Shown in pieces: positions 25,363 through 35,071 of a DNA stretch of 64,000 bases. Both the position numbers and the translations under genes were made by a program. Position 1 is the first letter of the stretch. Every line of letters starts with the position of its first letter. A model generated the notes under the pieces. The model did not search any database, had not been told where the DNA came from, and saw only the letters and a list, made by a program, of their open reading frames with translations. This stretch comes from Roseateles_B sp041906185 (GTDB taxonomy: Bacteria > Pseudomonadota > Gammaproteobacteria > Burkholderiales > Burkholderiaceae_C): contig JAYRJQ010000006.1 of the NCBI GenBank assembly GCA_041906185.1, forward strand, positions 1-64,000. The letters are read 5' to 3'.

Positions 25363-27369
25363 TCAGGAAGTCAACGGAAGGGATTGCGCGAGGAAGCGGT
25401 CCAGCTCCTCGAAGACCTGCCGCCGCTGGGCGGGATTCAGGATGCTGTGCCCGCCCTGCTCCAGCGTGACCATCTTCACCGGCTTCCCGCTCGCCTGCAG
25501 GGCCGCCAGCATCCACTTGGAATGGTCGTAGGGCACGACGAGGTCCGCCGTGCCATGGACCAGCACGACCGGCACCGTGATGCGCGCGGCCACGTTCACG
25601 GGCGAGGTCGCGGCGAGGCGTTCGCGGTCCGTGACGGCGTCGCCCACCTGCAGCTTGACGGACTCCCGCCCCCAGCGCCCATCGTCCGAGGCCATGCGCA
25701 CGAGATCGGTGACCGGCGCCATGGCGAAGGCGGCGCGGTACAGCGAGGGCGTCTTGGCGACGCCCATCAGCGCCGCATAGCCGCCATAGCTCGCGCCCAC
25801 GATCACCACGCGCGCCGGGTCCGCCCATTTCTGCTGGACCAGCTCGCGCACGCCGTCCTCGAGGTCGTCTTGCATCTCGAGGCCCCAGCGGCGCAGGCCG
25901 GCCTCCAGGTGCTTCTGGCCGTAGCCGGTGGAGCCGCGGTAGTTGAGCTGCATGACGAGGCAGCCGCGGTCCGCCATGAAGGCAGCCCAGATGTCCATCA
26001 GGATCGTGTCCCGCGCCTGCGGGCCGCCATGCGGGAAGACGACCAGCGGCAGCTGCTTGGCCTCGCGCCGGCCCGGGGGCCAGGTCAGGAAGGCCTCCAT
26101 CGGCAGACCATCCCGCGCCGTGAAGCTGTGGGCGGTGCGCTCACCGAGGGGCACGTCCTCCAGGTCCGGATAGAAAGGGGCCAGCAGCGCCATGGTCGGC
26201 TGGTCGCCCAGCTGGGCGGTGTAGACCGCGCCCGGCGCGTCGGCCGCGAGGGAGCTCACGACGAAGGTCCGGCCGTCCTTGCTGGCGTCGTAGATCGAGT
26301 TGGCGCGGCCGGGCAGCGCCTCGTCCAGGTCCCGCTGCAAGGCGATGTAGCGCGGGTCCCAGTAGCTGCGGCTGGAGTCGCCCAGCATGACCGACGACAC
26401 GCCCACGGCCTCGCCCCGGGCGTCCCGCATGAGATAGCCGTTGAGGTCGCGGTCCGCCAGCGCCAGCTTGAGCTTGGGCTGGGGCTGCGGCTCGCGCAGG
26501 TCCATGGTGAAGATGGCGCGCAGACCCTCGTGGTTCTTCGCGACGTAGAGCACATTCGGATCCAGGCCGAAGCCCAGCGGCTGGAGATTCGTGGCGTCGA
26601 AGGGCCGGTTGCGGCGGATGGCGCGCCAGTTCGAGCCATCGACGTCGCACACGAGGACGTCCACGGCGTCGTCGTCCTCCCAGCGGAACGCCACGCGCGG
26701 GCGCATCTGGCGGTCCACGAGCCAGCCGCGCACGCCCGTCTTGGAGGGCGCATGGAAGCTGCGCTGGCCGGTGTAGGCGTCCACCTTGTAGAGCACCTTG
26801 TCGGCACTGTGCTCCGAGGAGTTCAGGGCCACCAGCAGGTGCCGCCCGTCGTCCATGAAGGCCACGACGTGGTCCTGGGCCGTGTTGTACTTGAGGATGC
26901 CGGCCACACCGCCGCGGTCCTTCAGCAGGTTCACCACCTTGCCGCCGTCCGGGTCGAGGCCCACCAGGCGTCGCTCGTCGACGTCGATATTGCCCCAGCC
27001 CTCGTAGTAGCGCTTGAAGGGGAAGCTCAGGCTGACGACGAGCCGGTCATTGGAGATCCACTCGATCCAGTTGATCTGGAACTCGAGGTTGTCGGTGGAC
27101 AGCGCCACCTTCATCTCGCCCCCGGTCAGCGCACGCGTGACCAGCAGCGTGCGGTTCTCGTTGTGCAGCAGTGTGGCGATGCGCTGGCCGTCCGGGGACA
27201 GCGCCATGCCCGTCATCAGCGGGCGCCGGGCGAAGGCGCTCGCCGGCGTGCGCTGCCGTCCCGTCGTCGCCGCCGTCGCCGGCGTCGTCGCTGCCAGCAC
27301 GGCGCCCCAGGGGCTCCCCATCAGCGTGCCGCTCATGCCGGCCGCCAGCATCCAGTCTCGACGCTTCAT
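25363..27369 (-). CDS. S9-family (prolyl oligopeptidase-like) serine peptidase, probably exported
   Basis: A 668-residue protein with an N-terminal beta-propeller (about residues 60-400, starting with LMTGMALSPDGQRIATL) and a C-terminal alpha/beta hydrolase domain. The nucleophile elbow is GASYGGYAAL, the Asp lies in HGTADLVVPYDHS, and the His in QGGHSILN. It resembles acylaminoacyl-peptidase/S9C enzymes that cut short peptides. The N-terminus MKRRDWMLAAG followed by a hydrophobic stretch looks like a Tat signal peptide, with cleavage near AVLA. The ATG at 27369 is chosen because AGGGAGG lies at ideal spacing. The gene diverges from mrcA. Confidence 0.87.
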   Translation of the reverse strand: MKRRDWMLAAGMSGTLMGSPWGAVLAATTPATAATTGRQRTPASAFARRPLMTGMALSPDGQRIATLLHNENRTLLVTRALTGGEMKVALSTDNLEFQINWIEWISNDRLVVSLSFPFKRYYEGWGNIDVDERRLVGLDPDGGKVVNLLKDRGGVAGILKYNTAQDHVVAFMDDGRHLLVALNSSEHSADKVLYKVDAYTGQRSFHAPSKTGVRGWLVDRQMRPRVAFRWEDDDAVDVLVCDVDGSNWRAIRRNRPFDATNLQPLGFGLDPNVLYVAKNHEGLRAIFTMDLREPQPQPKLKLALADRDLNGYLMRDARGEAVGVSSVMLGDSSRSYWDPRYIALQRDLDEALPGRANSIYDASKDGRTFVVSSLAADAPGAVYTAQLGDQPTMALLAPFYPDLEDVPLGERTAHSFTARDGLPMEAFLTWPPGRREAKQLPLVVFPHGGPQARDTILMDIWAAFMADRGCLVMQLNYRGSTGYGQKHLEAGLRRWGLEMQDDLEDGVRELVQQKWADPARVVIVGASYGGYAALMGVAKTPSLYRAAFAMAPVTDLVRMASDDGRWGRESVKLQVGDAVTDRERLAATSPVNVAARITVPVVLVHGTADLVVPYDHSKWMLAALQASGKPVKMVTLEQGGHSILNPAQRRQVFEELDRFLAQSLPLTS

Positions 27370-27515
27370 CAGCATCCTCCCTGTCCAATCTCTTTGACAT
27401 GGCATGTCTGGCCGGCTTGTGCCGCCGGTCAACGGCCCCGTGGTGACCGCAGACATCCCTCCTGGCGGCGCAGCATAATCGAAGCCCCTTGCCGCCCGAG
27501 TCGGCATTCGCCCTG

Positions 27516-29846
27516 ATGCCCCGCATGCCCCACGACAGCCCCGTTCCGCCCTCCGCCACCCGCCCTGCCCCCCGCTGGCGCCGGCCGCTTCTGTGGGCGG
27601 CCTCCGGCCTCCTGGCGATCCTGCTGCTGCTGGGCGTGGCCGCCGCCTTCATCTACCCCTCCCTGCCCTCGCTGGACAAGCTCACGGACTACCAGCCCAA
27701 GCAGCCGCTGCGCATCTACACCTCGGACGGCGTGCTGATCGGCGAGTTCGGCGCCGAGCGGCGCACCTACCTGCCGCTCAAGGACATCCCCAAGCGCATG
27801 CAGGACGCGCTGCTGGCGGTCGAGGACTCGGCCTTCTACGAGCACGGCGGCATCAGCTACACGGGCATCCTGCGCGCGGTGGCCAGCAACGCCGTCAGCA
27901 GCCGCAAGCAGGGCGCCTCGACCATCACGCAGCAGCTCGCGCGGGACCTCTACCTCACCAAGCGCCAGCTCTACAGCCGCAAGTTCATCGAGATGCTGCT
28001 GGCCCTGAAGATCGAGAGCCAGCTGCCCAAGGAGAAGATCCTCGAGGTCTACATGAACCAGATTTATCTGGGGCAGAAGGCCTACGGCTTCGAGGCCGCG
28101 GCGCAGACCTACTTCGGCAAGTCGCTCAAGGACCTGGACGTGGCCGAGACTGCCATGCTTGCGGGCCTGCCGCAGAACCCGGCCTACGCCAATCCGGTGG
28201 CCAACTTCCAGCGCGCCAAGCGCCGCCAGCTGCTGGTGCTGGAGCGGCTCAAGGACACCGGCGTGATCACGCCCGAGGAGTTCGACCGCGCCCGTGACGA
28301 GAAGCTGCATATCCGCAGCAGCCAGGACGAGCGCCTGCACGGCGAGTACGTGGCCGAGCTGGTCCGCCAGCAGCTCTTCGCGCAGTACGGCGAGGACGCC
28401 TACACGCTCGGCCTGAAGGTCTACACGACGCTGGTCGCGGACCAGCAGCAGGCGGCTTACCGCGGCCTGCGCAAGACGCTGCTCGAGTACGAGCGCCGTC
28501 GCCCCTGGCGCGGCCCGGAAGGCTTCGTGGAGCTGCCCGACGACGCGGCGGAAGAAGACGCCGCCATCGCCCAGGCCCTGGCCGAGCACCCGGACAACGA
28601 CGAGCTGCGCGCCGCCGTGGTCACCAAGGTGGCGGGCGGCAAGCTCGTCGCGGCGCTGCAGAGCGGGGACGAGGTCGTGATCAGCGGAGACGGTCTGCGG
28701 GCGCTAGGCAACGCGCTGTCCGACAAGGCCCGCCATGAGCTGCAGGTGCGGCGTGGCTCGATCCTGCGCGTGCTGCGCGGCGCGCCCACCAAGGACGCCC
28801 CGCAAGGCGCCTGGGCCGTGACGCAGTCGCCCGAGGCCGAGGGGGCGCTCGTGGCCATGGCCCCGGACAGCGGCGAGGTCCGCGCCCTGGTCGGCGGCTT
28901 CGACTTCAACCGCAACAAGTTCAACCACGCCACGCAGGCCTTCCGCCAGCCGGGCTCCAGCTTCAAGCCCATCGTCTACTCCGCCGCGCTGGAGCTGGGC
29001 ATGACGCCCAACACGCTGATCAACGACGCCCCGCTGGTCTACGACCGCTGGGAGCCGCACAACTACGACGGCAGCTACGACGGCCCGATGCCCATGCGCA
29101 CGGCGCTGGCCAAGTCCAAGAACATGGTGACGATCCGCCTGCTGGAGCAGGTCAGCCCGGCGCGGGCGCGCCAGTGGGCCGGCCGCTTCGGCCTCGACGT
29201 GGACCGCCAGCCCGACAACCTCACCCTCGCCCTGGGCTCCGGCGCCGTGACGCCCATGCAGATGGCCGGCGCCTACAGCGTGTTCGCCAGCGGCGGCCAG
29301 CTGCGCAAGCCCGTGATCATCCAGCGGGTGCTCGACGCGAAGGGCCAGGTTCTGTTCCAGGCCGCCACCGTGGAGGACGGCGAGCCCGCCATCTCCGCCC
29401 GCAATGCCTTCGTGGTCAGCAGCCTGCTGCAGGAAGTCACGACGCGTGGCACCGCGGCCCGCGCCGCCGCGCAGCTGCGCCGCACCGATCTCTACGGCAA
29501 GACCGGCACCACCAACGATTCCGTGGACGCCTGGTTCGCCGGCTTCCATCCCAAGGTCGCGGCCGTAGTGTGGATCGGCTATGACAACCCGCGCAGCCTG
29601 GGCGACCGCGAGAGCGGCGGCGGCCTCGCCCTGCCCGCCTGGATCAGCTTCATGGAGGTCGCGCTGCGCGGCGTGCCGCCCTCGGACCTGCAGCCGCCCA
29701 GCGAGGGGCTGGTCCGCGAGGGCTCGGAGTGGGTCTTCGAGGAATTCGCGGGAGCGGCCGGCATCCAGCAGGTCGGCCTGAGTGCCGAGGCGCTCTCGGC
29801 GTCCGCCTCGTCGCCGGCGTCCGCGCCGGCCAGCTCGCCGCCCTGA
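27516..29846 (+). CDS. mrcA: Penicillin-binding protein 1A (bifunctional transglycosylase/transpeptidase)
   Basis: A 776-residue class A PBP that polymerises and cross-links peptidoglycan in the periplasm. After a short cytoplasmic tail and one membrane anchor (LLWAASGLLAILLLLGVAAA), the glycosyltransferase family 51 domain has the catalytic motif VEDSAFYEHGG and the helix QGASTITQQLARDLYL. The transpeptidase domain carries the SxxK motif in GSSFKPIVY, SKN in AKSKNM, and KTGTTN. An OB-like insert separates the two. The C-terminus ends in a low-complexity Ala/Ser/Pro tail. Start chosen at ATG 27516; ATG 27525 is an alternative. It is divergent from the S9 peptidase, with 146 bases shared. Confidence 0.94.
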   Translation: MPRMPHDSPVPPSATRPAPRWRRPLLWAASGLLAILLLLGVAAAFIYPSLPSLDKLTDYQPKQPLRIYTSDGVLIGEFGAERRTYLPLKDIPKRMQDALLAVEDSAFYEHGGISYTGILRAVASNAVSSRKQGASTITQQLARDLYLTKRQLYSRKFIEMLLALKIESQLPKEKILEVYMNQIYLGQKAYGFEAAAQTYFGKSLKDLDVAETAMLAGLPQNPAYANPVANFQRAKRRQLLVLERLKDTGVITPEEFDRARDEKLHIRSSQDERLHGEYVAELVRQQLFAQYGEDAYTLGLKVYTTLVADQQQAAYRGLRKTLLEYERRRPWRGPEGFVELPDDAAEEDAAIAQALAEHPDNDELRAAVVTKVAGGKLVAALQSGDEVVISGDGLRALGNALSDKARHELQVRRGSILRVLRGAPTKDAPQGAWAVTQSPEAEGALVAMAPDSGEVRALVGGFDFNRNKFNHATQAFRQPGSSFKPIVYSAALELGMTPNTLINDAPLVYDRWEPHNYDGSYDGPMPMRTALAKSKNMVTIRLLEQVSPARARQWAGRFGLDVDRQPDNLTLALGSGAVTPMQMAGAYSVFASGGQLRKPVIIQRVLDAKGQVLFQAATVEDGEPAISARNAFVVSSLLQEVTTRGTAARAAAQLRRTDLYGKTGTTNDSVDAWFAGFHPKVAAVVWIGYDNPRSLGDRESGGGLALPAWISFMEVALRGVPPSDLQPPSEGLVREGSEWVFEEFAGAAGIQQVGLSAEALSASASSPASAPASSPP

Positions 29847-29908
29847 GGCCGGCCGCGGCACCGGCCGGTGCCGTCCGGCCAACAACCGCTCGCCGGGTCA
29901 GGGCCGGG

Positions 29909-31180
29909 TCAGCGCCGGCTCGAGGCGCTCTGGCCCGCGCGCTGAAGCGAACCGCCCTCCAGCCAGCGCTGCACCGCCTGGACCTCGGCTGCGGCGTCGT
30001 CCGCCGAATGCAGCTCCGGCAGCAGGATGTCCGGCAGCACGCCGAGCGTGTCCACCGGGAGCTGCGGCAGGCGTAGGCTGCGCGACGTGGCGTACCAGAG
30101 GTCGCGGCGGCCGGATGGCAGGGTGTAGGGGCGCATATTGCTGTAGTCCAGCGCGCCGAAGCTCGGGCGCCCGAGCAGCTTCACGCCGAAGCCCTGGCGC
30201 ACCGTCAGCAGGAACTGCTCGCAGGAGCTGCCGCAGTCCTTGTCCATGAGCACGGCCACCTTCTGCGGCCGGCGCTTCTCGGCGGCCGGGCCACGCTCGT
30301 AGACGAAGCGCTCCGCCTGCACCCGCGCCCAGCTGCCCGCGGGCACCGCCCGCAGCGCCGCCAGCACCGACTGCGCGAACTGCGCACAGGCCGCATCACC
30401 CGGGGCGTAGCGGGCGCAGATCTGCTCGTGCGCGCGCTGGTTGGCGGGCGTCGCCAGCCACTCGACGCCCACATTCACCGGCTGCTCCGCGCCCAGCCAG
30501 GGCAGCAGCGGTGCGTAGCTGCTGTCGGCGCCGCCGTCGTTGTCACGCACGTCGATGATCCAGTTCGGGTGGCTCAGGAGCACGGACCGCTGCTTGCGCA
30601 GCAGCGTCTCCAGGGCCACACGATGGGGCGGCGAGAAGCTGGGCAGATGGATCAGCAGCGAGCGCGGAGACAGCACCCGCAACGACGGCTGGCGCGGCGG
30701 CGGGGCGACATCGGGCACCGTCGCCGGGCCTGCCGCCTGGCCACTCGTCGCGGCCGCGCCCTGCGCCTCGGCGGCAAGGCTGGGGCTGATCCACAGATGC
30801 CCCTTGCGCCACAGCTTCACGTAGGTGTTGAGCAAGGCCAGGCAGGCCTTGTCGTCGGCGATCTGCGCGGCATCGGCGCGCGCCCGCAGCAGGGCGGCTG
30901 CCAGGGCTGGCTCGCCACGCTGCGTCAGCAGGTCGCGAGCGCCGGCGTCGTTCTCCATGAGGAAGCCGGGCACAGCTTCCAGGTCCTTGGTGCAGGCGTC
31001 ACCGGCCGCGAGGGCGGCCGCCGTGGGGGTCGAGACAGGCGCGACCATCGGCGCTGCCGCGGACTGTGCCATCGCCGGCACGCCAAGGGCGCTGCCCAGG
31101 GCCAGAGCCAGCCACCAGGCCGCTCCCGCGCCCTTGCCCACCGGGCGCCACCCGGACCTTGCCTTCGTCACCTGCCTCAT
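29909..31180 (-). CDS. S41-like (C-terminal processing peptidase-related) exported protein
   Basis: A 423-residue protein with a Sec signal peptide (cleavage near VPAMA-Q). The second half resembles the S41 tail-specific protease catalytic domain: SLLIHLPSF, WIIDVRDNDGGADSSY and KVAVLMDKDCGSSCEQFLLTVRQ, where one of the paired serines would be the nucleophile. No PDZ domain is recognisable. The serines are flanked by two cysteines (CGSSC), which could form a disulfide and is unusual for this family. A good AGGAGGGCAC ribosome binding site precedes the ATG at 31180. The N-terminal 130 residues, with two further cysteines, look like a helical domain. Substrate unknown. Confidence 0.72.
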   Translation of the reverse strand: MRQVTKARSGWRPVGKGAGAAWWLALALGSALGVPAMAQSAAAPMVAPVSTPTAAALAAGDACTKDLEAVPGFLMENDAGARDLLTQRGEPALAAALLRARADAAQIADDKACLALLNTYVKLWRKGHLWISPSLAAEAQGAAATSGQAAGPATVPDVAPPPRQPSLRVLSPRSLLIHLPSFSPPHRVALETLLRKQRSVLLSHPNWIIDVRDNDGGADSSYAPLLPWLGAEQPVNVGVEWLATPANQRAHEQICARYAPGDAACAQFAQSVLAALRAVPAGSWARVQAERFVYERGPAAEKRRPQKVAVLMDKDCGSSCEQFLLTVRQGFGVKLLGRPSFGALDYSNMRPYTLPSGRRDLWYATSRSLRLPQLPVDTLGVLPDILLPELHSADDAAAEVQAVQRWLEGGSLQRAGQSASSRR

Positions 31181-31368
31181 GTGCCCTCCTCCCTGCGCCG
31201 GCCAGAGCGGCCGTGCGCGGCCTGTCATGGTAGATCGCCGCTGCGCCGTCCCTCGGCACTGGCGCCGTCAGCCCCTCCGGCCTTCTCGGCCCGTGCCATC
31301 CCGGCGGCCCCGTTCTTCGCGTGGGTCCTCGCGGGGGTCGTCGCGGGGGGTTGTCGCCGGTGCCGCCC

Positions 31369-32490
<1,122 letters not shown>

Positions 32491-32613
32491 GGACAGATCC
32501 TGTGGGCGGCGCCTCATGGCGCCTGCTGAAGCGGGCAAGTGTAGCGAGCGGGCCCGGCGGCTCCATTGGCGGCTTCCCCCAGAAGCACTTGCGCGGGGCG
32601 GCGGCATTCCGCG

Positions 32614-32655
32614 TAGAATCAATCACCGGGCCCAAATTTTGGCGCCCGGCTTTTT
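32614..32655 (+). promoter_or_regulatory. Hairpin with T-run directly after a promoter-like -10, upstream of guaC
   Basis: A -10-like TAGAAT (32614-32619) is followed within seven bases by CCGGGC (32626-32631), CCAAATTTTGG-type inner pairing, GCCCGG (32644-32649) and TTTTT. This has the form of an intrinsic terminator located about 130 bases before the guaC start on the same strand. It may be an attenuator, the end of a very short RNA, or a boundary terminator. A possible -35, TTGCGC, lies at 32589 with 19-base spacing, which is long. Confidence 0.45.
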
Positions 32656-32783
32656 GTGCCCGCACCTTGCCCTGCTGCAAGGCGTCGCGGGTCCACAGAA
32701 TCTGACCGGGTCTCCAAGTCAAGCGCTCGCAGCCGAGGCCGTGCACTGCACCAACGCACGCCGCAATGCGAATCCCTTGAACC

Positions 32784-33761
32784 ATGGAAATCTTCGACTA
32801 CGACAACATCCTCCTCCTGCCGCGCAAGTGCCGTGTGGAGAGCCGCGCCGAATGCGACACCTCGATCGAGTTCGGCCCGCGCCGCTTCAAGCTGCCGGTG
32901 GTGCCGGCCAACATGAAGACGGTGGTGGATGAGCGCATCACCGAATGGCTGGCCGCCAACGGCTACTTCTACGTGATGCACCGCTTCGACCTCGACGCCA
33001 TCGCCTATGCCCGCACGATGCGCGACAAGGGCCTGTTCGTCTCGATCAGCTCGGGCGTCAAGGAGGCGGACTACGCGCTGATCGACCGCCTGGCCGCCGA
33101 GGGCCTGGGGGCCGACTACATCACCATCGACATCGCCCACGGCCATGCCGACAGCGTGCAGCGCATGATCGCCCACATCAAGCACAAGCTGCCGGACACC
33201 TTCGTGATCGCCGGCAACGTGGGCACGCCCGAAGGCGTGATCGACCTGGAGAACTGGGGCGCGGACGCCACCAAGGTGGGCATCGGCCCAGGCAAGGTCT
33301 GCATCACGCGGCTCAAGACCGGCTTCGGCACGGGCGGCTGGCAGCTCTCGGCGCTCAAGTGGTGCGCTCGCGTGGCGACGAAGCCCATCATTGCCGACGG
33401 CGGCATCCGCCATCACGGCGACATCGCCAAGAGCGTGCGCTTCGGCGCCTCGATGGTGATGGTCGGCTCGCTCTTCGCAGGCCACGAGGAATCGCCCGGC
33501 AACACGGTCGAGGTCGACGGCAAGCTCTACAAGGAGTATTACGGCTCGGCCTCGGACTTCAACATGGGCGAGTACAAGCACGTCGAGGGCAAGCGCATCC
33601 TCGAACCTGTCAAGGGCCGCTTCGCCGACACGGTCCGCGAGATGCAGGAAGACCTGCAGAGCTCCATCTCCTATGCCGGCGGCCGCCAGCTGGGGGATCT
33701 GCGCAAGGTGAACTACGTGATCCTCGGCGGCGAGAACGCGGGCGAGCACCTGTTCATGTGA
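32784..33761 (+). CDS. guaC: GMP reductase
   Basis: A 325-residue TIM-barrel enzyme that reduces GMP to IMP with NADPH, returning guanine nucleotides to the adenine branch. It belongs to the shorter Gram-positive-type class (B. subtilis GuaC is about this length). The catalytic cysteine is in the loop GIGPGKVCITRLKTGFGTGG, and the phosphate-binding parts are IADGGIRHHGDIAK and GASMVMVGSLFAG. There is no CBS domain insert, which separates it from IMP dehydrogenase. It stands alone, preceded by a hairpin that may attenuate transcription. It links functionally to the purine salvage genes at 10963-17034. Confidence 0.94.
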   Translation: MEIFDYDNILLLPRKCRVESRAECDTSIEFGPRRFKLPVVPANMKTVVDERITEWLAANGYFYVMHRFDLDAIAYARTMRDKGLFVSISSGVKEADYALIDRLAAEGLGADYITIDIAHGHADSVQRMIAHIKHKLPDTFVIAGNVGTPEGVIDLENWGADATKVGIGPGKVCITRLKTGFGTGGWQLSALKWCARVATKPIIADGGIRHHGDIAKSVRFGASMVMVGSLFAGHEESPGNTVEVDGKLYKEYYGSASDFNMGEYKHVEGKRILEPVKGRFADTVREMQEDLQSSISYAGGRQLGDLRKVNYVILGGENAGEHLFM

Positions 33762-33918
33762 GGCCTGGGCGCCGCCGACGGGCCAGCCCCCACGGGGCGG
33801 CCCCGGCCGGCGCTGCTCCGTCCCCCCCATTGGAGTGGCGACAGGCGCCCTGCGCGCCAGCGTGGCGCCCTGACAATCGCGGCTCCCCACCGAGACCCGC
33901 CCCGAAAGACGCCCGTTC

Positions 33919-34911
33919 ATGACTCCCGTCCAGCCCAGCCCTCAGCCAGCGGCGCACATCGACTACCTGGACGGCTGGCGCGGGTGGGCCATCCTGCTGG
34001 TCCTGCAATCCCATTTTCTGCCTGTGAAGGCGTGGGACTCCGGCGCGCTGGGGGTGGACCTCTTCTTCGTGCTGTCCGGCTGGCTGATGGCGGGCATGCT
34101 CTTCATCAAGCGCCAGCCGCTGCCGACCTTCTTCAAGCGGCGGATCAGCCGCATCGTGCCCGGCTTCTTCACCTTCGTGCTGATCGCCTATGGGATGACG
34201 GCCTGGTGCGGCAGCTGGCCGGGGATCCAGGACCTGCTGGCCTCGCTCTTCTTCCTGCGCACCTACCTGCCTGCCGAGGCCCACATCTGGGGCAGCGCCG
34301 TGCCGATCGGCCACTTGTGGTCGCTCAACGCGGAGGAGCACAGCTACCTCTTCATGGCCCTGCTCGTGCTCCTGCCCTTCGCGCGCCGGCGCGAGCACGG
34401 AGTCCTGCTGCTCACCGGGCTCGCCTGCCTGGTCGTGGCCTACTTCTATGCGCGTGCCGGCCGCCAGGCACCGCCCTGGGGGCGCCTCGGAACGGAAGTC
34501 GCCGCGGCCCCACTGATGCTGAGCGCGGGCTACCGGCTGCTGCGCGAGCGCCATCCGGGCTGGACGGCCGGCTGGATCACGCCCGTGGCCACCCTGCTCG
34601 CGGCGCTGTGCTACGTGAAGGGGATGCACTGGTCCGCCCGGACCTTCGCGCCGCCCGTGCTCCTGGCCCTGGCCATGAACCACCTGGCCGAGGCCGGCCC
34701 CTGGCTGAGGCAGGCGCTGGCGGCGCCCTGGCTGCGGCAGTGCGGTCTCTACTCCTTCTCGCTCTACCTCTGGCAGCAGGTCTTCTACGTCAGCCGGGGC
34801 GCCATGCCCTTCGGCGCGTTCGGGGCGCTCCTCTTCGTCGCCCTGGCGGGCTGGTGCAGCTACCGCCTGGTCGAGCTGCCCGCCCGACGCTACCTGAACG
34901 AGCGCTGGTAG
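33919..34911 (+). CDS. Acyltransferase 3 family membrane protein
   Basis: A 330-residue inner-membrane protein with about ten hydrophobic segments. The N-terminus has the family motif YLDGWRGWAILLVLQSHF, in which the Arg and the His are the conserved catalytic pair. GVDLFFVLSGWLMAG follows, and WSLNAEEHSYLFMALLVLLPF marks the second conserved region. Such proteins O-acylate sugars of lipopolysaccharide, exopolysaccharide or peptidoglycan using acyl groups brought from the cytoplasm. It has no SGNH domain, unlike the next gene. The 160-base gap to 35072 and the same strand suggest the two could be co-transcribed. Confidence 0.88.
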   Translation: MTPVQPSPQPAAHIDYLDGWRGWAILLVLQSHFLPVKAWDSGALGVDLFFVLSGWLMAGMLFIKRQPLPTFFKRRISRIVPGFFTFVLIAYGMTAWCGSWPGIQDLLASLFFLRTYLPAEAHIWGSAVPIGHLWSLNAEEHSYLFMALLVLLPFARRREHGVLLLTGLACLVVAYFYARAGRQAPPWGRLGTEVAAAPLMLSAGYRLLRERHPGWTAGWITPVATLLAALCYVKGMHWSARTFAPPVLLALAMNHLAEAGPWLRQALAAPWLRQCGLYSFSLYLWQQVFYVSRGAMPFGAFGALLFVALAGWCSYRLVELPARRYLNERW

Positions 34912-35071
34912 CCTTTCGTGTCCGGATGAAAGAGCTGTCTAGAAATTCACGAGGACTGCATCCATCAGTGAGAAACGCCCCCCTGCCTCGCGGGGGGCAT
35001 GGCTGGACGTGAGCGCGGCAATCCCCACAATGCGCGCTTCCACTTTGGGGCCCTGACGCCGGGCCCATGAC

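Noticed and set aside
32614..32783. Known purine riboswitch before guaC
   Set aside because: The conserved three-way junction and loop sequences of purine aptamers are not visible; only a hairpin with T-run is present.
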